Source: an uncultured Alphaproteobacteria bacterium
GTDB taxonomy: Bacteria; Pseudomonadota; Alphaproteobacteria; HIMB59
Assembly (NCBI GenBank): GCA_902530745.1
Contig: CACABO010000002.1
Span: 1-64,000 of the forward strand
Length of the DNA: 64,000 nucleotides
Direction: 5' to 3'
Of this stretch, positions 24,999 through 34,201 are shown piece after piece; the first letter of the stretch is position 1; each line of letters begins with the position of its first letter. Position numbers and translations under genes: made by a program. The notes under the pieces were generated by a model. That model saw only the letters and a program-made list of their open reading frames with translations, ran no database searches and was not told where the DNA came from.

Positions 24999-27900
24999 TT
25001 ATTTTATAATTAATAAAAGTTGCTGGGCCTCAATATTTTCACCAGCTTTTACGCACAGTCTCTCAACTATTCCAGGTTGGTCTGCGTAAATAACTGTTTC
25101 CATTTTCATGGCCTCAATAGTGCATAATTTAGCACCCTTTGGCACTTTTATTCCTTCAGTAACAGCAACGTCTACAAGTAAACCAGGTATTGGGGCCGCA
25201 ACATGATCTTTGTTGCTAGGATCAGCAATTTCTTTAGCTAAATCGTCAACTGCAATGGAATTATCTTTGATGTCAACTGATCTGGCCTGGCCATTCAATT
25301 CAAAATATACTGTCCTGTAACCTTTTTCGTTTGGCTCACTTAAAGTGAAATATCTTATTATAAGAGTTTTACCAGGTTCTATAGAGACATATATCTCTTC
25401 CCCTGTATTCATCCCAAAGAAATAGTTTGATGTTGGGATAACACTTGTATTACCAAATTTCTTTTTGTGTTTTATATACTCATCAAAAACCTCGGGAAAA
25501 AATATTTGTGAAATTGTATCTTTCTCTGAAATAGTCTCACTATACTTCTTTTCCAATTCCTTCGTTCTATTTTTAATTTTTAATGAGGGTAACTTTGATC
25601 CAAATCTATAATTAATTGGTTTTTTTCCTTTTAAAATTTTCTTTTGGAGTGCTTTTGGAAAACCTTTATATGGTTGACCTAATCGGCCACTAAAGAATTC
25701 GATGACTGATGCAGGAAAGCCAACATCTTTTTTAGGGTCTAATACATCTTGAATTTGAATATTATTTGCCAACATGTAAATTGCCATATCACCAACAACC
25801 TTAGATATAGGTGTAACTTTAATAACATCACCAAATATTTTGTTCACTTCGGCATACATTGATGCAAGTTCTGGCCATCTCTCGTCTGTAATACCCATTG
25901 ACCTTGCTTGCTCTCTTAAATTAGTGTACTGGCCTCCTGGCATCTGATGTAAATATACCTCTGACATACTAGTGCGAGTTTTACTTTCGAAAGGTTGGTA
26001 TTGTTTTCTAACACCTTCCCAATAATTTGCAGCAGTCCTGACAACAGCAGAAGAAATTTTTGGATCTCTTTTATTGCCATCAAGGGACTCTAAAACTGCA
26101 CCAAAACTAGGTTGCGATGTGAAGCCAGACCAAGAGTCAATTGCTACATCAACAATATCTACCCCTGCTTCTGAGGCACTAAGCAATGTTGCAACACCAT
26201 TTCCACTTGTATCGTGAGTATGGAAATGAATTGGAATTTTTATGCTTTTTTTTAATTCTTTGAATAAAATTTTTGCTGCCTTGGGTTTACACAAACCTGC
26301 CATATCTTTGATTGCAAGAAAGTGAACTCCCATTTTCTCAAGCTTTTGCGCCATTTTTAAGTAGTAATCAAGTGTATATTTTTTCTCTGCTGGAGACGAT
26401 AAATCGCCAGAGTAACAAATAGAAGCTTCACAGATTTTTCCAGATTTTAATACTTCGTCAATAGAGACTCTCATATTTTCAATCCAGTTTAGTGCATCAA
26501 ATATTCTAAAAACGTCAATCCCAGACTGAGCTGAGAGTTGTATAAACCTTCTTAAAACATTATCAGGATAGTTTGTATATCCAAGAGCATTCGATCCTCT
26601 GAATAACATTTGTAATAGGGCTGAGGGCATTTGTTCACGTAACTTTTCTAGACGTTCCCATGGGTCCTCTTTTAAGAATCTTAATGCAACATCAAAAGTT
26701 GCACCACCCCAACACTCAACTGAGAATAGATTTTTAAGTCTTTCTTCATATAAGTCAGTTATGCCTAACATATCTTGTGTTCTCATTCGAGTTGCAATCA
26801 AAGATTGATGAGCGTCTCTAAAGGTAGTGTCTGTAATCAATAATTGTTTTTCTTTTAACACAGTCTCAGCAACAGCAGATGGACCATTAGTATCTAAAAT
26901 TTGTTTAAATGTTTTATTGACAGTCTCTTGTGCTTTTTTTGATCTAGATATTCCATAGTCTGAGAGTTTTGCTGGTGTTGTCTCTCTTAATTTTGGTCTA
27001 TTAGCGACTTCTGGGTTACCATTAACAATAACTTCAGCTAAGAAGTTTAATGTTTTGGTTGCTCTATCTTTTCGACCAGAGAATTGATATAAACTTTTTT
27101 CACTATCTATAAATTTTGTATGGTATTTAAAAACATCGAAACCTTTGTGGTTAATTAGCTTTAATAAAAAAGGTATATTTGTTTTTACACCTCTGACGCG
27201 AAATTCACTCAATGCTCTATTCATTCGTCTCTTTGCTTCAATAGGGGTTTGGCCTTTTGCAGTTACTTTAACTAAAAGAGAGTCATAATAAGGGGTAATA
27301 ACCGTACCAGTAGATGCAGTTCCAGCATCTAGTCTTATTCCCAAGCCACTTGCAGATCTATAAACATTAATTTTACCGTAATCTGGAGCAAAATCATTAG
27401 CGGCATCTTCTGTTGTAACCCTTGATTGGATAGCATGACCTTTCATATGAATGTCTTTTTGAGTTGGCACACCACATATATCATCTCCAATTTTAGCACC
27501 AGCTGCTAAGAGGAACTGAGCTTTTACAATATCAATACCAGTAATTTCTTCTGTTACAGTGTGTTCAACTTGAACTCTTGGATTAACTTCAATGAAGAAA
27601 AAATCTCTAGATTTAGCATCCATTAAAAACTCTACAGTTCCCGCACATGAATAATTAACTTGTTTTCCTATTCTAACACCTGCGTTACAAATCTCATTTC
27701 TCTCTTTGTCAGATAGGTAGGCAGCAGGAGCTCTTTCTACTACCTTTTGATGTCGTCTTTGAAGAGAACAATCTCTTTCAAAAAGGTGAACTATATTGCC
27801 ATGCGTATCGCCAATTATCTGAACTTCAACATGAAAAGCTTTTTCGATTAACTTTTCAAAAAATACATCATCTTTTCCAAAGGCACTTTTAGCTTCTCTC

Positions 27901-28463
27901 CTAGCGGTGTTGATTTGATTTTCTAATTCTGTTTCTTTTCTGATCACTCGCATTCCACGACCGCCGCCACCCCAAGATGCTTTGAGCATAATTGGATAAC
28001 CAATTTTTTTTGCAAGATCTTTACATTTTTTTAAATCTTTTGGTAAGGGTCCTGTGGAAGGTATGGTTGGTACTTTAGCTTTGCCTGCAGTTTTTTTAGC
28101 TTCTACTTTATTTCCAAGTGATCTCATAATCTTTGGAGAGGGTCCAACAAAAATAATATTATGTTTTGCACATTCATCAGCAAATTCTGGGTTTTCAGAT
28201 AAGAAGCCGTAACCTGGATGGATGGCATCACAACCTGAATTAACAGCAATTTGTACGATGCCTTTGTAATCTAGGTAAGCCTGAATAGGACCTAATCCTG
28301 ATCCAACAAGATAGCTTTCGTCTGTTTTGAAGCGGTGCAATGCAAAACGATCCTCGTAAGAGTAAATGGATACAGTCCTAAAGCCCAATTCAGTTGCTGC
28401 ACGAGATATTCTAATTGCAATTTCACTTCTGTTAGCAATTAATATTTTCTTAATTTGTTTCAT
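24999..28463 (-). CDS. pyc: pyruvate carboxylase
   Basis: This 1154-residue biotin enzyme makes oxaloacetate from pyruvate, refilling the TCA cycle. In order it has a biotin carboxylase domain (ILIANRSEIAIRI at the N-terminus, ATP-grasp loop ASWGGGGRGMRVI, EVNPRVQVEHTVTEEITG) and a carboxyltransferase domain (TDTTFRDAHQSLIATRMRT, GGATFDVALRFL). The biotinyl domain at the end carries the biotin-lysine motif EAMKMETVI. The single-chain form and length are those of alpha4 pyruvate carboxylases. It stands alone, with 32 bp to ispH and 63 bp to nth. Confidence 0.98.
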   Translation of the reverse strand: MKQIKKILIANRSEIAIRISRAATELGFRTVSIYSYEDRFALHRFKTDESYLVGSGLGPIQAYLDYKGIVQIAVNSGCDAIHPGYGFLSENPEFADECAKHNIIFVGPSPKIMRSLGNKVEAKKTAGKAKVPTIPSTGPLPKDLKKCKDLAKKIGYPIMLKASWGGGGRGMRVIRKETELENQINTARREAKSAFGKDDVFFEKLIEKAFHVEVQIIGDTHGNIVHLFERDCSLQRRHQKVVERAPAAYLSDKERNEICNAGVRIGKQVNYSCAGTVEFLMDAKSRDFFFIEVNPRVQVEHTVTEEITGIDIVKAQFLLAAGAKIGDDICGVPTQKDIHMKGHAIQSRVTTEDAANDFAPDYGKINVYRSASGLGIRLDAGTASTGTVITPYYDSLLVKVTAKGQTPIEAKRRMNRALSEFRVRGVKTNIPFLLKLINHKGFDVFKYHTKFIDSEKSLYQFSGRKDRATKTLNFLAEVIVNGNPEVANRPKLRETTPAKLSDYGISRSKKAQETVNKTFKQILDTNGPSAVAETVLKEKQLLITDTTFRDAHQSLIATRMRTQDMLGITDLYEERLKNLFSVECWGGATFDVALRFLKEDPWERLEKLREQMPSALLQMLFRGSNALGYTNYPDNVLRRFIQLSAQSGIDVFRIFDALNWIENMRVSIDEVLKSGKICEASICYSGDLSSPAEKKYTLDYYLKMAQKLEKMGVHFLAIKDMAGLCKPKAAKILFKELKKSIKIPIHFHTHDTSGNGVATLLSASEAGVDIVDVAIDSWSGFTSQPSFGAVLESLDGNKRDPKISSAVVRTAANYWEGVRKQYQPFESKTRTSMSEVYLHQMPGGQYTNLREQARSMGITDERWPELASMYAEVNKIFGDVIKVTPISKVVGDMAIYMLANNIQIQDVLDPKKDVGFPASVIEFFSGRLGQPYKGFPKALQKKILKGKKPINYRFGSKLPSLKIKNRTKELEKKYSETISEKDTISQIFFPEVFDEYIKHKKKFGNTSVIPTSNYFFGMNTGEEIYVSIEPGKTLIIRYFTLSEPNEKGYRTVYFELNGQARSVDIKDNSIAVDDLAKEIADPSNKDHVAAPIPGLLVDVAVTEGIKVPKGAKLCTIEAMKMETVIYADQPGIVERLCVKAGENIEAQQLLLIIK

Positions 28464-28526
28464 AATGCTAAATAAGTTTATTTTTATACATTATTCTGTT
28501 TTTTTTCATAGACAATCTATAGAAAA

Positions 28527-29180
28527 TTAGGGTTTTTTTACTTTTATAGCCTTTCTTCTATTTGGATAACAGTCTGTGCAAATTTTGCATTCAACACCAA
28601 AGCAGCTTCTAGCTTTGCAATATTCTCTTCCATAAAAAATCATTTGTAAATGAAGTCTGTTCCAAGTTGCCTTAGGAAATAATTTTTTAATATCAAATTC
28701 AGTTTGGACTACATTTTTACCATTTGTCAGACCCCACCTTTGTGCTAGACGATGAATATGTGTATCTACAGGGAATGCAGGGTGACCAAAACCTTGGGAC
28801 ATTACTACACTCGCTGTTTTATGACCAACTCCCGGTAAATTTTCTAAATCTTCAAAAGTCTCTGGGACTCTACCATTGTATTTTTTAATTAATATTTTTG
28901 AGAGTTTAGAAATAGCTTTTGATTTTTTAGGTGCAAGTCCACATGGTTTAATGATTTTATAAATTTTATTAACAGGCACCTTTGCCATATCATAAGGATT
29001 ATTTGCCGTTTTAAATAGTAAAGGTGTAATCTTATTCACACGTTCGTCTGTGCATTGAGCACTTAATAAGACTGCTATTAAAAGCTCATATACATTTTTA
29101 TGTTTAAGAGGGATCGGGATATTCGGATAAAATTTGTTTAAATTATCCAATACCACATTTGCTCTTTCTTGTTTTTTCAT
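28527..29180 (-). CDS. nth: endonuclease III
   Basis: This 217-residue base-excision repair glycosylase/lyase removes oxidised pyrimidines. The helix-hairpin-helix is LPGVGHKTASVVM with the catalytic Lys, and FPVDTHIHRLAQRWG carries the catalytic Asp. The C-terminal Cys region (REYCKARSCFGVECKICTDC) has five cysteines with spacing unlike the E. coli C-x6-C-x2-C-x5-C, so iron-sulfur ligands are probably rearranged but present. It is divergent from the DUF2244 gene, a common alphaproteobacterial pairing. Confidence 0.95.
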   Translation of the reverse strand: MKKQERANVVLDNLNKFYPNIPIPLKHKNVYELLIAVLLSAQCTDERVNKITPLLFKTANNPYDMAKVPVNKIYKIIKPCGLAPKKSKAISKLSKILIKKYNGRVPETFEDLENLPGVGHKTASVVMSQGFGHPAFPVDTHIHRLAQRWGLTNGKNVVQTEFDIKKLFPKATWNRLHLQMIFYGREYCKARSCFGVECKICTDCYPNRRKAIKVKKP

Positions 29181-29243
29181 ATTATTATTGGTGTGCTATT
29201 AAAACTATTATAAATATAAATATAATTTTATAAACTTATAGAA

Positions 29244-29678
29244 ATGACAAAAAAGCTTCATATCAAACCAAATAGGAGTCTGACAAATCTTCAAATTCTA
29301 TTTTTTTTATTCATTACAGGTTTCTTGATCATTTTTATTGGTGGAAGATTTTTATTAGTCGGTGCTTGGCCAATAATTATATTTGGTATTGTTGAATTTT
29401 CTATTTTGGTCGTGTGTACATATTTTTTTGTAAAAAGTTTAAAAAAAACAGAAAAAATTTCATTAGAATCAAAATCTATGCAATTAGAGCGGCTTGATGG
29501 AGATGAGGTTATTGAACAAAACAGTTATAATTTGAATTGGTTGAAGATAAAGAATGAAAAAAATTCATTAAGTGTAAATTATGCTGGAAAGAAAAAATTC
29601 TTCGCCAGTTTTTTGAGTGAGGATAGAAGAAAAAAATTAAAAAGAATTATTGAGAAGTACAGCTCCTCGTCTAACTAA
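29244..29678 (+). CDS. DUF2244 family membrane protein
   Basis: This 144-residue protein starts with HIKPNRSLTNLQ and has two membrane helices (ILFFLFITGFLIIFIGG and PIIIFGIVEFSILVVCTYFF). A cytoplasmic beta-rich part with RLDGDEVIEQ follows. This layout is the DUF2244 family, usually next to nth in alphaproteobacteria. Function is unknown. The ATG follows A/T-only sequence without a ribosome site. It converges on dapB with an 8-bp overlap. Confidence 0.85.
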   Translation: MTKKLHIKPNRSLTNLQILFFLFITGFLIIFIGGRFLLVGAWPIIIFGIVEFSILVVCTYFFVKSLKKTEKISLESKSMQLERLDGDEVIEQNSYNLNWLKIKNEKNSLSVNYAGKKKFFASFLSEDRRKKLKRIIEKYSSSSN

Positions 29679-30450
29679 TCATATCTTTGAAGGTGTAAAA
29701 GCCTTTTTCCTTTGATGATAACCATACTGCTGCTTGAATAGCGCCATCAGAAAAAATTTTTCTGTTGTGGGCCTTGTGTGTTAATTCTATAGACTCATTG
29801 TCACCGTGAAATATGACCGTATGTTCACCTGGAATATTTCCACCTCTAATAGATGAGAAGCCAATTTCATTTTCTTTTCTTTGGCCTTCTTGATCCTGAC
29901 GTTTAAAATTAAAATTTGATTTGGATAGCCCAAGCTCTTCTACAATTTCTTCTCCAAGCTTTAAAGCTGTTCCACTAGGTGCATCCTTTTTGTGTCGGTG
30001 ATGTGTTTCAATTATTTCTATATCGAAATCTTTTAAGTGTTTTGCGGCTTTTCTTGCTATTTCAAAAAATGTATTAACTCCATAACTCATATTCGGCGCG
30101 TAAAATACTTTTGTTGAATTACTTGTTTGCTTTAAAAGGTTAAAATGGCTCTCATCTAGTCCGGTCGTTCCTATAACTAAACCAGTATTATTAGAAACGG
30201 CAGCTTCGGTGAAATTAAATAAGGCCTTAGGTGTTGTAAAATCTATAACTATATCTGCTTTTTCAAATGATTCCTCCCTAGTGGTAAAAACATTTTCTTG
30301 AATTTGATTTTTATTAATAAAGCTAGGGTCAATATCGTTAACATCAAATACTCCAACGAGCTCAACGTTATTATTCGATAGAGCGGAATTTATGAGATTA
30401 TTTCCCATTCTTCCTAATGCCCCTGCGATAGCTATTTTTGTTCTAGACAT
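29671..30450 (-). CDS. dapB: 4-hydroxy-tetrahydrodipicolinate reductase
   Basis: This 259-residue enzyme of lysine and diaminopimelate synthesis has the NAD(P)-binding motif IAIAGALGRMGNNLI, FTTPKALFNF, and the substrate-binding signature IETHHRHKKDAPSGTAL. All are conserved, and length is normal. It overlaps the DUF2244 gene at the 3' end and is preceded by a spacer with a small divergent ORF. Confidence 0.97.
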   Translation of the reverse strand: MSRTKIAIAGALGRMGNNLINSALSNNNVELVGVFDVNDIDPSFINKNQIQENVFTTREESFEKADIVIDFTTPKALFNFTEAAVSNNTGLVIGTTGLDESHFNLLKQTSNSTKVFYAPNMSYGVNTFFEIARKAAKHLKDFDIEIIETHHRHKKDAPSGTALKLGEEIVEELGLSKSNFNFKRQDQEGQRKENEIGFSSIRGGNIPGEHTVIFHGDNESIELTHKAHNRKIFSDGAIQAAVWLSSKEKGFYTFKDMIS

Positions 30451-30524
30451 GATTAAGACTTGTTATACATAAATTAGTAGATATGGAATAGCAAAATTAT
30501 TAAATTTTATGCTAAAATTAACTT

Positions 30525-30695
30525 ATGATTAGACTTGCATTAATTCTTCTTATTTTATTACTAGCTAGTTTATTAATATTTAATAAGAAATTTAGGGAGG
30601 CTTTTACAATATCAGTAATACCCCTAGTCTTATTAGTTGTAGGACTTATTGGGTATATGATTTACTATATGTTCAGTACTAACTATTTTTCTTAG
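30525..30695 (+). CDS. small two-helix membrane protein (56 aa)
   Basis: The frame from ATG 30525 to TAG encodes 56 residues with two hydrophobic helices (LALILLILLLASLLIF and VIPLVLLVVGLIGYMIYYMF) around the basic KKFREAF. A TTAT-rich sequence and no ribosome site precede it. No family is recognised, but hydrophobic periodicity and a clean fit into a 263-bp gap make it plausible. It diverges from dapB and converges on the rhodanese gene (18 bp apart). Confidence 0.5.
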   Translation: MIRLALILLILLLASLLIFNKKFREAFTISVIPLVLLVVGLIGYMIYYMFSTNYFS

Positions 30696-30713
30696 AGTTT
30701 TTAAAATTATGAT

Positions 30714-31112
30714 TTATGTACCTTGCTCGGTTTTAAAACCTAAATTAATCCAATCAATTAAACCTTTGTCCATTTCATAAATACTTCCCTGATACCCTTC
30801 AGAAACTAGATAATCTGCAACCTTTTTAGATGTAATGCCTGCGGTACAGTGAATAATAATATCCTTATTATTGGGGTTTATGGAGTTGATTTTTTCAACA
30901 GTTATTTCTTTAAAAGGAATATTGTGTGAGTTCTCAATTCGAATCATATTGTGTTCTTTTGGATATCTAACATCGATCACAATTGCACCCTCTTGAATTC
31001 TTTTAAATGATTCTTCGGTATCTATAGGTGTGTAGTTCACTGTATTACTCTGAGCAAATAATAAATTAGTTAGCAGAAAAAAAAATAGAAAAAATTTTTT
31101 TAAAAAATTCAC
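30714..31112 (-). CDS. periplasmic rhodanese-like protein
   Basis: This single-domain rhodanese keeps the active-site loop HCTAGITSKK with the catalytic Cys, and VIDVRYPKEHNMIRIENSHN. It has a signal peptide (NFLKKFFLFFFLLTNLLFA). The frame is open from 31142, but GTG at 31112 starts right before the signal peptide and avoids a 25-bp overlap with the cytochrome gene, so I prefer it (132 residues). It follows the cytochrome c' gene closely, suggesting a shared periplasmic sulfur or redox role. The substrate is unknown. Confidence 0.85.
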   Translation of the reverse strand: MNFLKKFFLFFFLLTNLLFAQSNTVNYTPIDTEESFKRIQEGAIVIDVRYPKEHNMIRIENSHNIPFKEITVEKINSINPNNKDIIIHCTAGITSKKVADYLVSEGYQGSIYEMDKGLIDWINLGFKTEQGT

Positions 31113-31117
31113 TCTTA

Positions 31118-31531
31118 TTAATCTCTGAAACGAGAGTGGCAACTCTTACAGCTTCCAAATAGATTTTGGTGAAATTGTTGAACACTTTCAATATCACCCT
31201 CTAATGAGGATAATTTTGCAAGTGCTGCGTTGTCTTCTGTCTCTTTTGCAATTTGATTAAACAATTCTCTATTGTCAATTATGTCAGTACTAGCTTTTGA
31301 CTTACCTCCAAATGAATCATCAGGAAATAAAGTAGGGTAAACTCTCATTATATTTTCGATTTCTTCATAAATTCCTGCCAAGTCATCGTCAATCACATCG
31401 TCTTTAATTAAATTGTTTGCAGCTCTCATTAGTTTATTGAAGTCTCTCATGGACTCTTGCCGATCAAGCACAGGGTTAGAATAAGCTAAAAATGGGAATA
31501 AAAATATTAAGGCAAGTAAACTTTTAATCAT
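31118..31531 (-). CDS. cytochrome c' family protein
   Basis: This small exported monohaem cytochrome has a signal peptide (MIKSLLALIFLFPFLAYS) and ends with the haem motif CKSCHSRFRD, as in cytochrome c' four-helix bundles. The middle is helical (VQQFHQNLFGSCKSCH). Such proteins bind small gases such as NO or act in electron transfer. The role here is not clear. The frame opens at 31549, but Met at 31531 fits the signal peptide. It is followed by the rhodanese gene. Confidence 0.87.
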   Translation of the reverse strand: MIKSLLALIFLFPFLAYSNPVLDRQESMRDFNKLMRAANNLIKDDVIDDDLAGIYEEIENIMRVYPTLFPDDSFGGKSKASTDIIDNRELFNQIAKETEDNAALAKLSSLEGDIESVQQFHQNLFGSCKSCHSRFRD

Positions 31532-31572
31532 GATATGTTTTTTTAGCATATCAGTAAATTATCTATGGAACA

Positions 31573-32178
31573 TTAAAAAAATTTTGAAGAAATATCGTTA
31601 AATACAATTTTTCCTGCATCTAAAACTATCACGTAATCTGCAAATTTTTTTACAAGACTCATATTGTGGAGAGATAAAAGAATAGTTTTATTTTTAACTT
31701 TAGACAAGGAAGTAAAAAAAATCTTTTCACTTTCTAAGTCAAGGTTCTGATTAGGTTCGTCTAAAATGATTAAATCTTGTTCATAGCTCATTAATCTAGA
31801 AATGAATACTTTCTGTTTTTCTCCTTCTGATAAATTTTGAAATTTACGTTTTTTTAATTTATTTAATTTAAATAAATTAAAGTAGAACTTATTTACCTTG
31901 GATTTCTTTAATTTGCTTAATAGCAGAAAATTATCCTCTAAACTTTTATTTAAAGAAATAGGTTTTTGAAAAAGCATCGGTATAGGTTCAGAATATTCAG
32001 AGCTAATTGTTCCTTTATTAGGAATAATAATTTTATTTATAATTTTTATAAGAGAGCTTTTACCAGAACCATTTTTTCCAGTAATAACTGTAATTTTGTT
32101 TCGTATGATATTTAGATTAATATTCGAGAGAATATTTTTTCCATCAATCGTATATGAAATATTATTTACTTTGATCAT
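31573..32178 (-). CDS. tupC: ABC transporter ATPase, probably tungstate TupC
   Basis: This 201-residue ATPase has Walker A GKNGSGKSSLIKI, signature LSEGEKQKVFISRL and Walker B LIILDEPNQNLD. It overlaps the permease gene by 17 bp and is the third gene of a binding protein, permease, ATPase unit. Function is assigned from the operon: the binding protein resembles TupA/WtpA-like tungstate binders. Short compared with many importer ATPases, with no extra C-terminal domain. Confidence 0.85.
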   Translation of the reverse strand: MIKVNNISYTIDGKNILSNINLNIIRNKITVITGKNGSGKSSLIKIINKIIIPNKGTISSEYSEPIPMLFQKPISLNKSLEDNFLLLSKLKKSKVNKFYFNLFKLNKLKKRKFQNLSEGEKQKVFISRLMSYEQDLIILDEPNQNLDLESEKIFFTSLSKVKNKTILLSLHNMSLVKKFADYVIVLDAGKIVFNDISSKFF

Positions 32179-32818
32179 TATTTTTATTTAAAAAATTAAG
32201 GGATATTGATATTAAAAGTGTGAGGGAAATTAATATCGTTCCTAAAACTATACCTAATGAAACATTCCCTTTAGAAGTTTCTAAAGCAATTGTCGCTGTC
32301 ATGTTTCTTGTGAAATGATCAATTGAGCCTCCTACAATTGCAGCTGCACCATACTCGCTAATAGCCCTGCCAAAACCTAATAAAAAGACAGTGATGTAAA
32401 TATTTGTTTTATTTGAAAAGAGTATGAAAATTATATCTTTTTTGGACGCTCCATAAGACATTAATTCATCTCGATAAATTGGATAATCCTCTTCAATGTT
32501 TTTAATAATTAAAGTTATCATAATTGGGAGGATAATTACGATCTGAGCAATGATCATTGCTAAAGGTGAATATAGAATTTCCATCCAACCTAAGGGGCCA
32601 GATCTACTTATAAGTATATAGACTAATAGCCCTGCACATACGGGAGGGATAGAGGTAAGAGAGCTTAAGAAAATTACAATTGGTTTTTTTAATTGGAATT
32701 GATAAATAGCAATTAAATAGCCAAAGATCATTGATAAAAAAAATGCAATTAAAGTTGAGAAAATACTTACATAAATTGTAATAAAAACTGCGGATTGTAT
32801 TTTTTCAAAAGTTAGCAT
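32162..32818 (-). CDS. tupB: ABC transporter permease, probably tungstate TupB
   Basis: This 218-residue permease has about five membrane helices and the EAA-loop region YGASKKDIIFILFSNKTNI. GFGRAISEYGAAAIVGGSI follows and closely matches the molybdate/tungstate permease family. It lies 10 bp after the binding protein and overlaps the ATPase. Cargo is inferred from TupA. Confidence 0.87.
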   Translation of the reverse strand: MLTFEKIQSAVFITIYVSIFSTLIAFFLSMIFGYLIAIYQFQLKKPIVIFLSSLTSIPPVCAGLLVYILISRSGPLGWMEILYSPLAMIIAQIVIILPIMITLIIKNIEEDYPIYRDELMSYGASKKDIIFILFSNKTNIYITVFLLGFGRAISEYGAAAIVGGSIDHFTRNMTATIALETSKGNVSLGIVLGTILISLTLLISISLNFLNKNNDQSK

Positions 32819-32828
32819 TTAGATAGTA

Positions 32829-33623
32829 TTAATTGGTATGAAACAACTTTTCACCGTTATATGTAAACCTATTAATAACATCTTTGCCCTCACCTGTAAT
32901 CAACCATTCAATGAACTTCTGAGATTTTTTATACTCAACATGAGGGAATTTTTCTGGATTGACCGCAATAATTCCATAAGGATTATGTAATTCATCACCG
33001 CCCTCAAAAAGAATTTTTAAATTATTTTTATTTTTAAAAGATAGCCAGGTGCCTTTGTCACTTATGGTATAGGCATCAATTTCAGAGGCAATATTTAATG
33101 TATTGGCCATGCTTGTCCCTGTTTTTATATATCTATCAGAGTCAAATTTTTTTATATTTGCCAAACTCCATAATTCTTGTTCTTTTTTATGAGTTCCAGA
33201 ATTATCGTCTCTTGAAATAAATTTGTATTCTGAGTTATATATTTTTTTTAATGCGGATAAAATATCCTCCTCTTGTGATATTTTCAGTGGGTCAGATTTT
33301 GGACCAATTAAAATAAACTTATTGTACATAATTTCATATCTTTGAACACCGTAGCCCTCGTCTATAAATTCTAATTCATCTTTTTTTGAATGAACAAATA
33401 ATAAATCTCCATCGCCCCTTTTTGCGTTTGCAATAGCATTACCGGTTCCAACTGCAATAGGTCTTACACTAATTCCAGTTTTATTTTTAAATTCTGATGC
33501 TAAGAGATCAAGTAAACCCGTATTAGCAATGCTAGTAGTAGATTGAATGACTATAAAATCTTTAGAATAAACACTGATGGAAAAAAATAAAAATAACGAT
33601 AAAAATAAATTTTTTAATTTCAT
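32829..33623 (-). CDS. tupA: tungstate-binding periplasmic protein, TupA type
   Basis: This 264-residue exported binding protein has a signal peptide (KNLFLSLFLFFSISVYS) and IQSTTSIANTGLLDLLASEF, a TupA-like oxyanion-site motif. It also has AVGTGNAIANAKRGDGDLLFVHSKK, SRDDNSGTHKKEQ and KTGTSMANTLNIA. These resemble tungstate-binding TupA proteins more than molybdate ModA, but molybdate transport cannot be excluded. It implies a tungsten- or molybdenum-cofactor enzyme elsewhere. It diverges from cytochrome b561 (28 bp). Confidence 0.87.
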   Translation of the reverse strand: MKLKNLFLSLFLFFSISVYSKDFIVIQSTTSIANTGLLDLLASEFKNKTGISVRPIAVGTGNAIANAKRGDGDLLFVHSKKDELEFIDEGYGVQRYEIMYNKFILIGPKSDPLKISQEEDILSALKKIYNSEYKFISRDDNSGTHKKEQELWSLANIKKFDSDRYIKTGTSMANTLNIASEIDAYTISDKGTWLSFKNKNNLKILFEGGDELHNPYGIIAVNPEKFPHVEYKKSQKFIEWLITGEGKDVINRFTYNGEKLFHTN

Positions 33624-33651
33624 TTATTAACAACAATATTAACATACATAA

Positions 33652-34197
33652 TTGAAGATAATGAAGTTAGCAAACAGCGCAGATAATTACGGTTTAATTA
33701 GCAAGTTATTTCATTGGATTATGGCTGCTCTTATAATTGCAACATACATATTAGGTAAAAATTTAGAGAATAATTTTGAGTATTATTATGAAATATTGAT
33801 GATACACAACACACTAGGTCTTTCAATTCTTGTCCTAGCAATATTTAGATTAAGTTGGAAATTTATCAATATTAGGCCCAAGCCTATCTTAAAAAATAAG
33901 ATATTAATTTATGTTGCTAAAACTAACTATTTTTTATTTTACTCAATATTTTTTTTACAACCAATATCTGGATACATCCTTACAAACTTACAAGGTGACA
34001 CAGTAATGTTTTTAAATTTTGAATTAATAAATTTATTGGATCACAACAGTGATTTAAGGTACTTGTTCAAAAGTTTCCATGAATATTCTAGTAATGTTTT
34101 ATTAGTTTTATTTTTTATACATTCAGGAGCTGCACTTATGCACCATTTTGTATTAAAAGATAGAACTTTAAAAAGAATGACTTTTGGTAGTGATTAA
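33652..34197 (+). CDS. cytochrome b561
   Basis: This 181-residue, four-helix di-haem b protein has LISKLFHWIMAALIIATYIL, HNTLGLSILVLAIFRLSWK, YFLFYSIFFLQPISGYIL and FHEYSSNVLLVLFFIHSGAALMHHF. The paired histidines expected for two haems are in helices 1, 2 and 4. These proteins pass electrons to periplasmic partners. The divergent spacer is 28 bp. The nearby cytochrome c' could be a partner, but nothing in the sequence proves it. Confidence 0.92.
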   Translation: MKIMKLANSADNYGLISKLFHWIMAALIIATYILGKNLENNFEYYYEILMIHNTLGLSILVLAIFRLSWKFINIRPKPILKNKILIYVAKTNYFLFYSIFFLQPISGYILTNLQGDTVMFLNFELINLLDHNSDLRYLFKSFHEYSSNVLLVLFFIHSGAALMHHFVLKDRTLKRMTFGSD

Positions 34198-34201
34198 AAT
34201 T

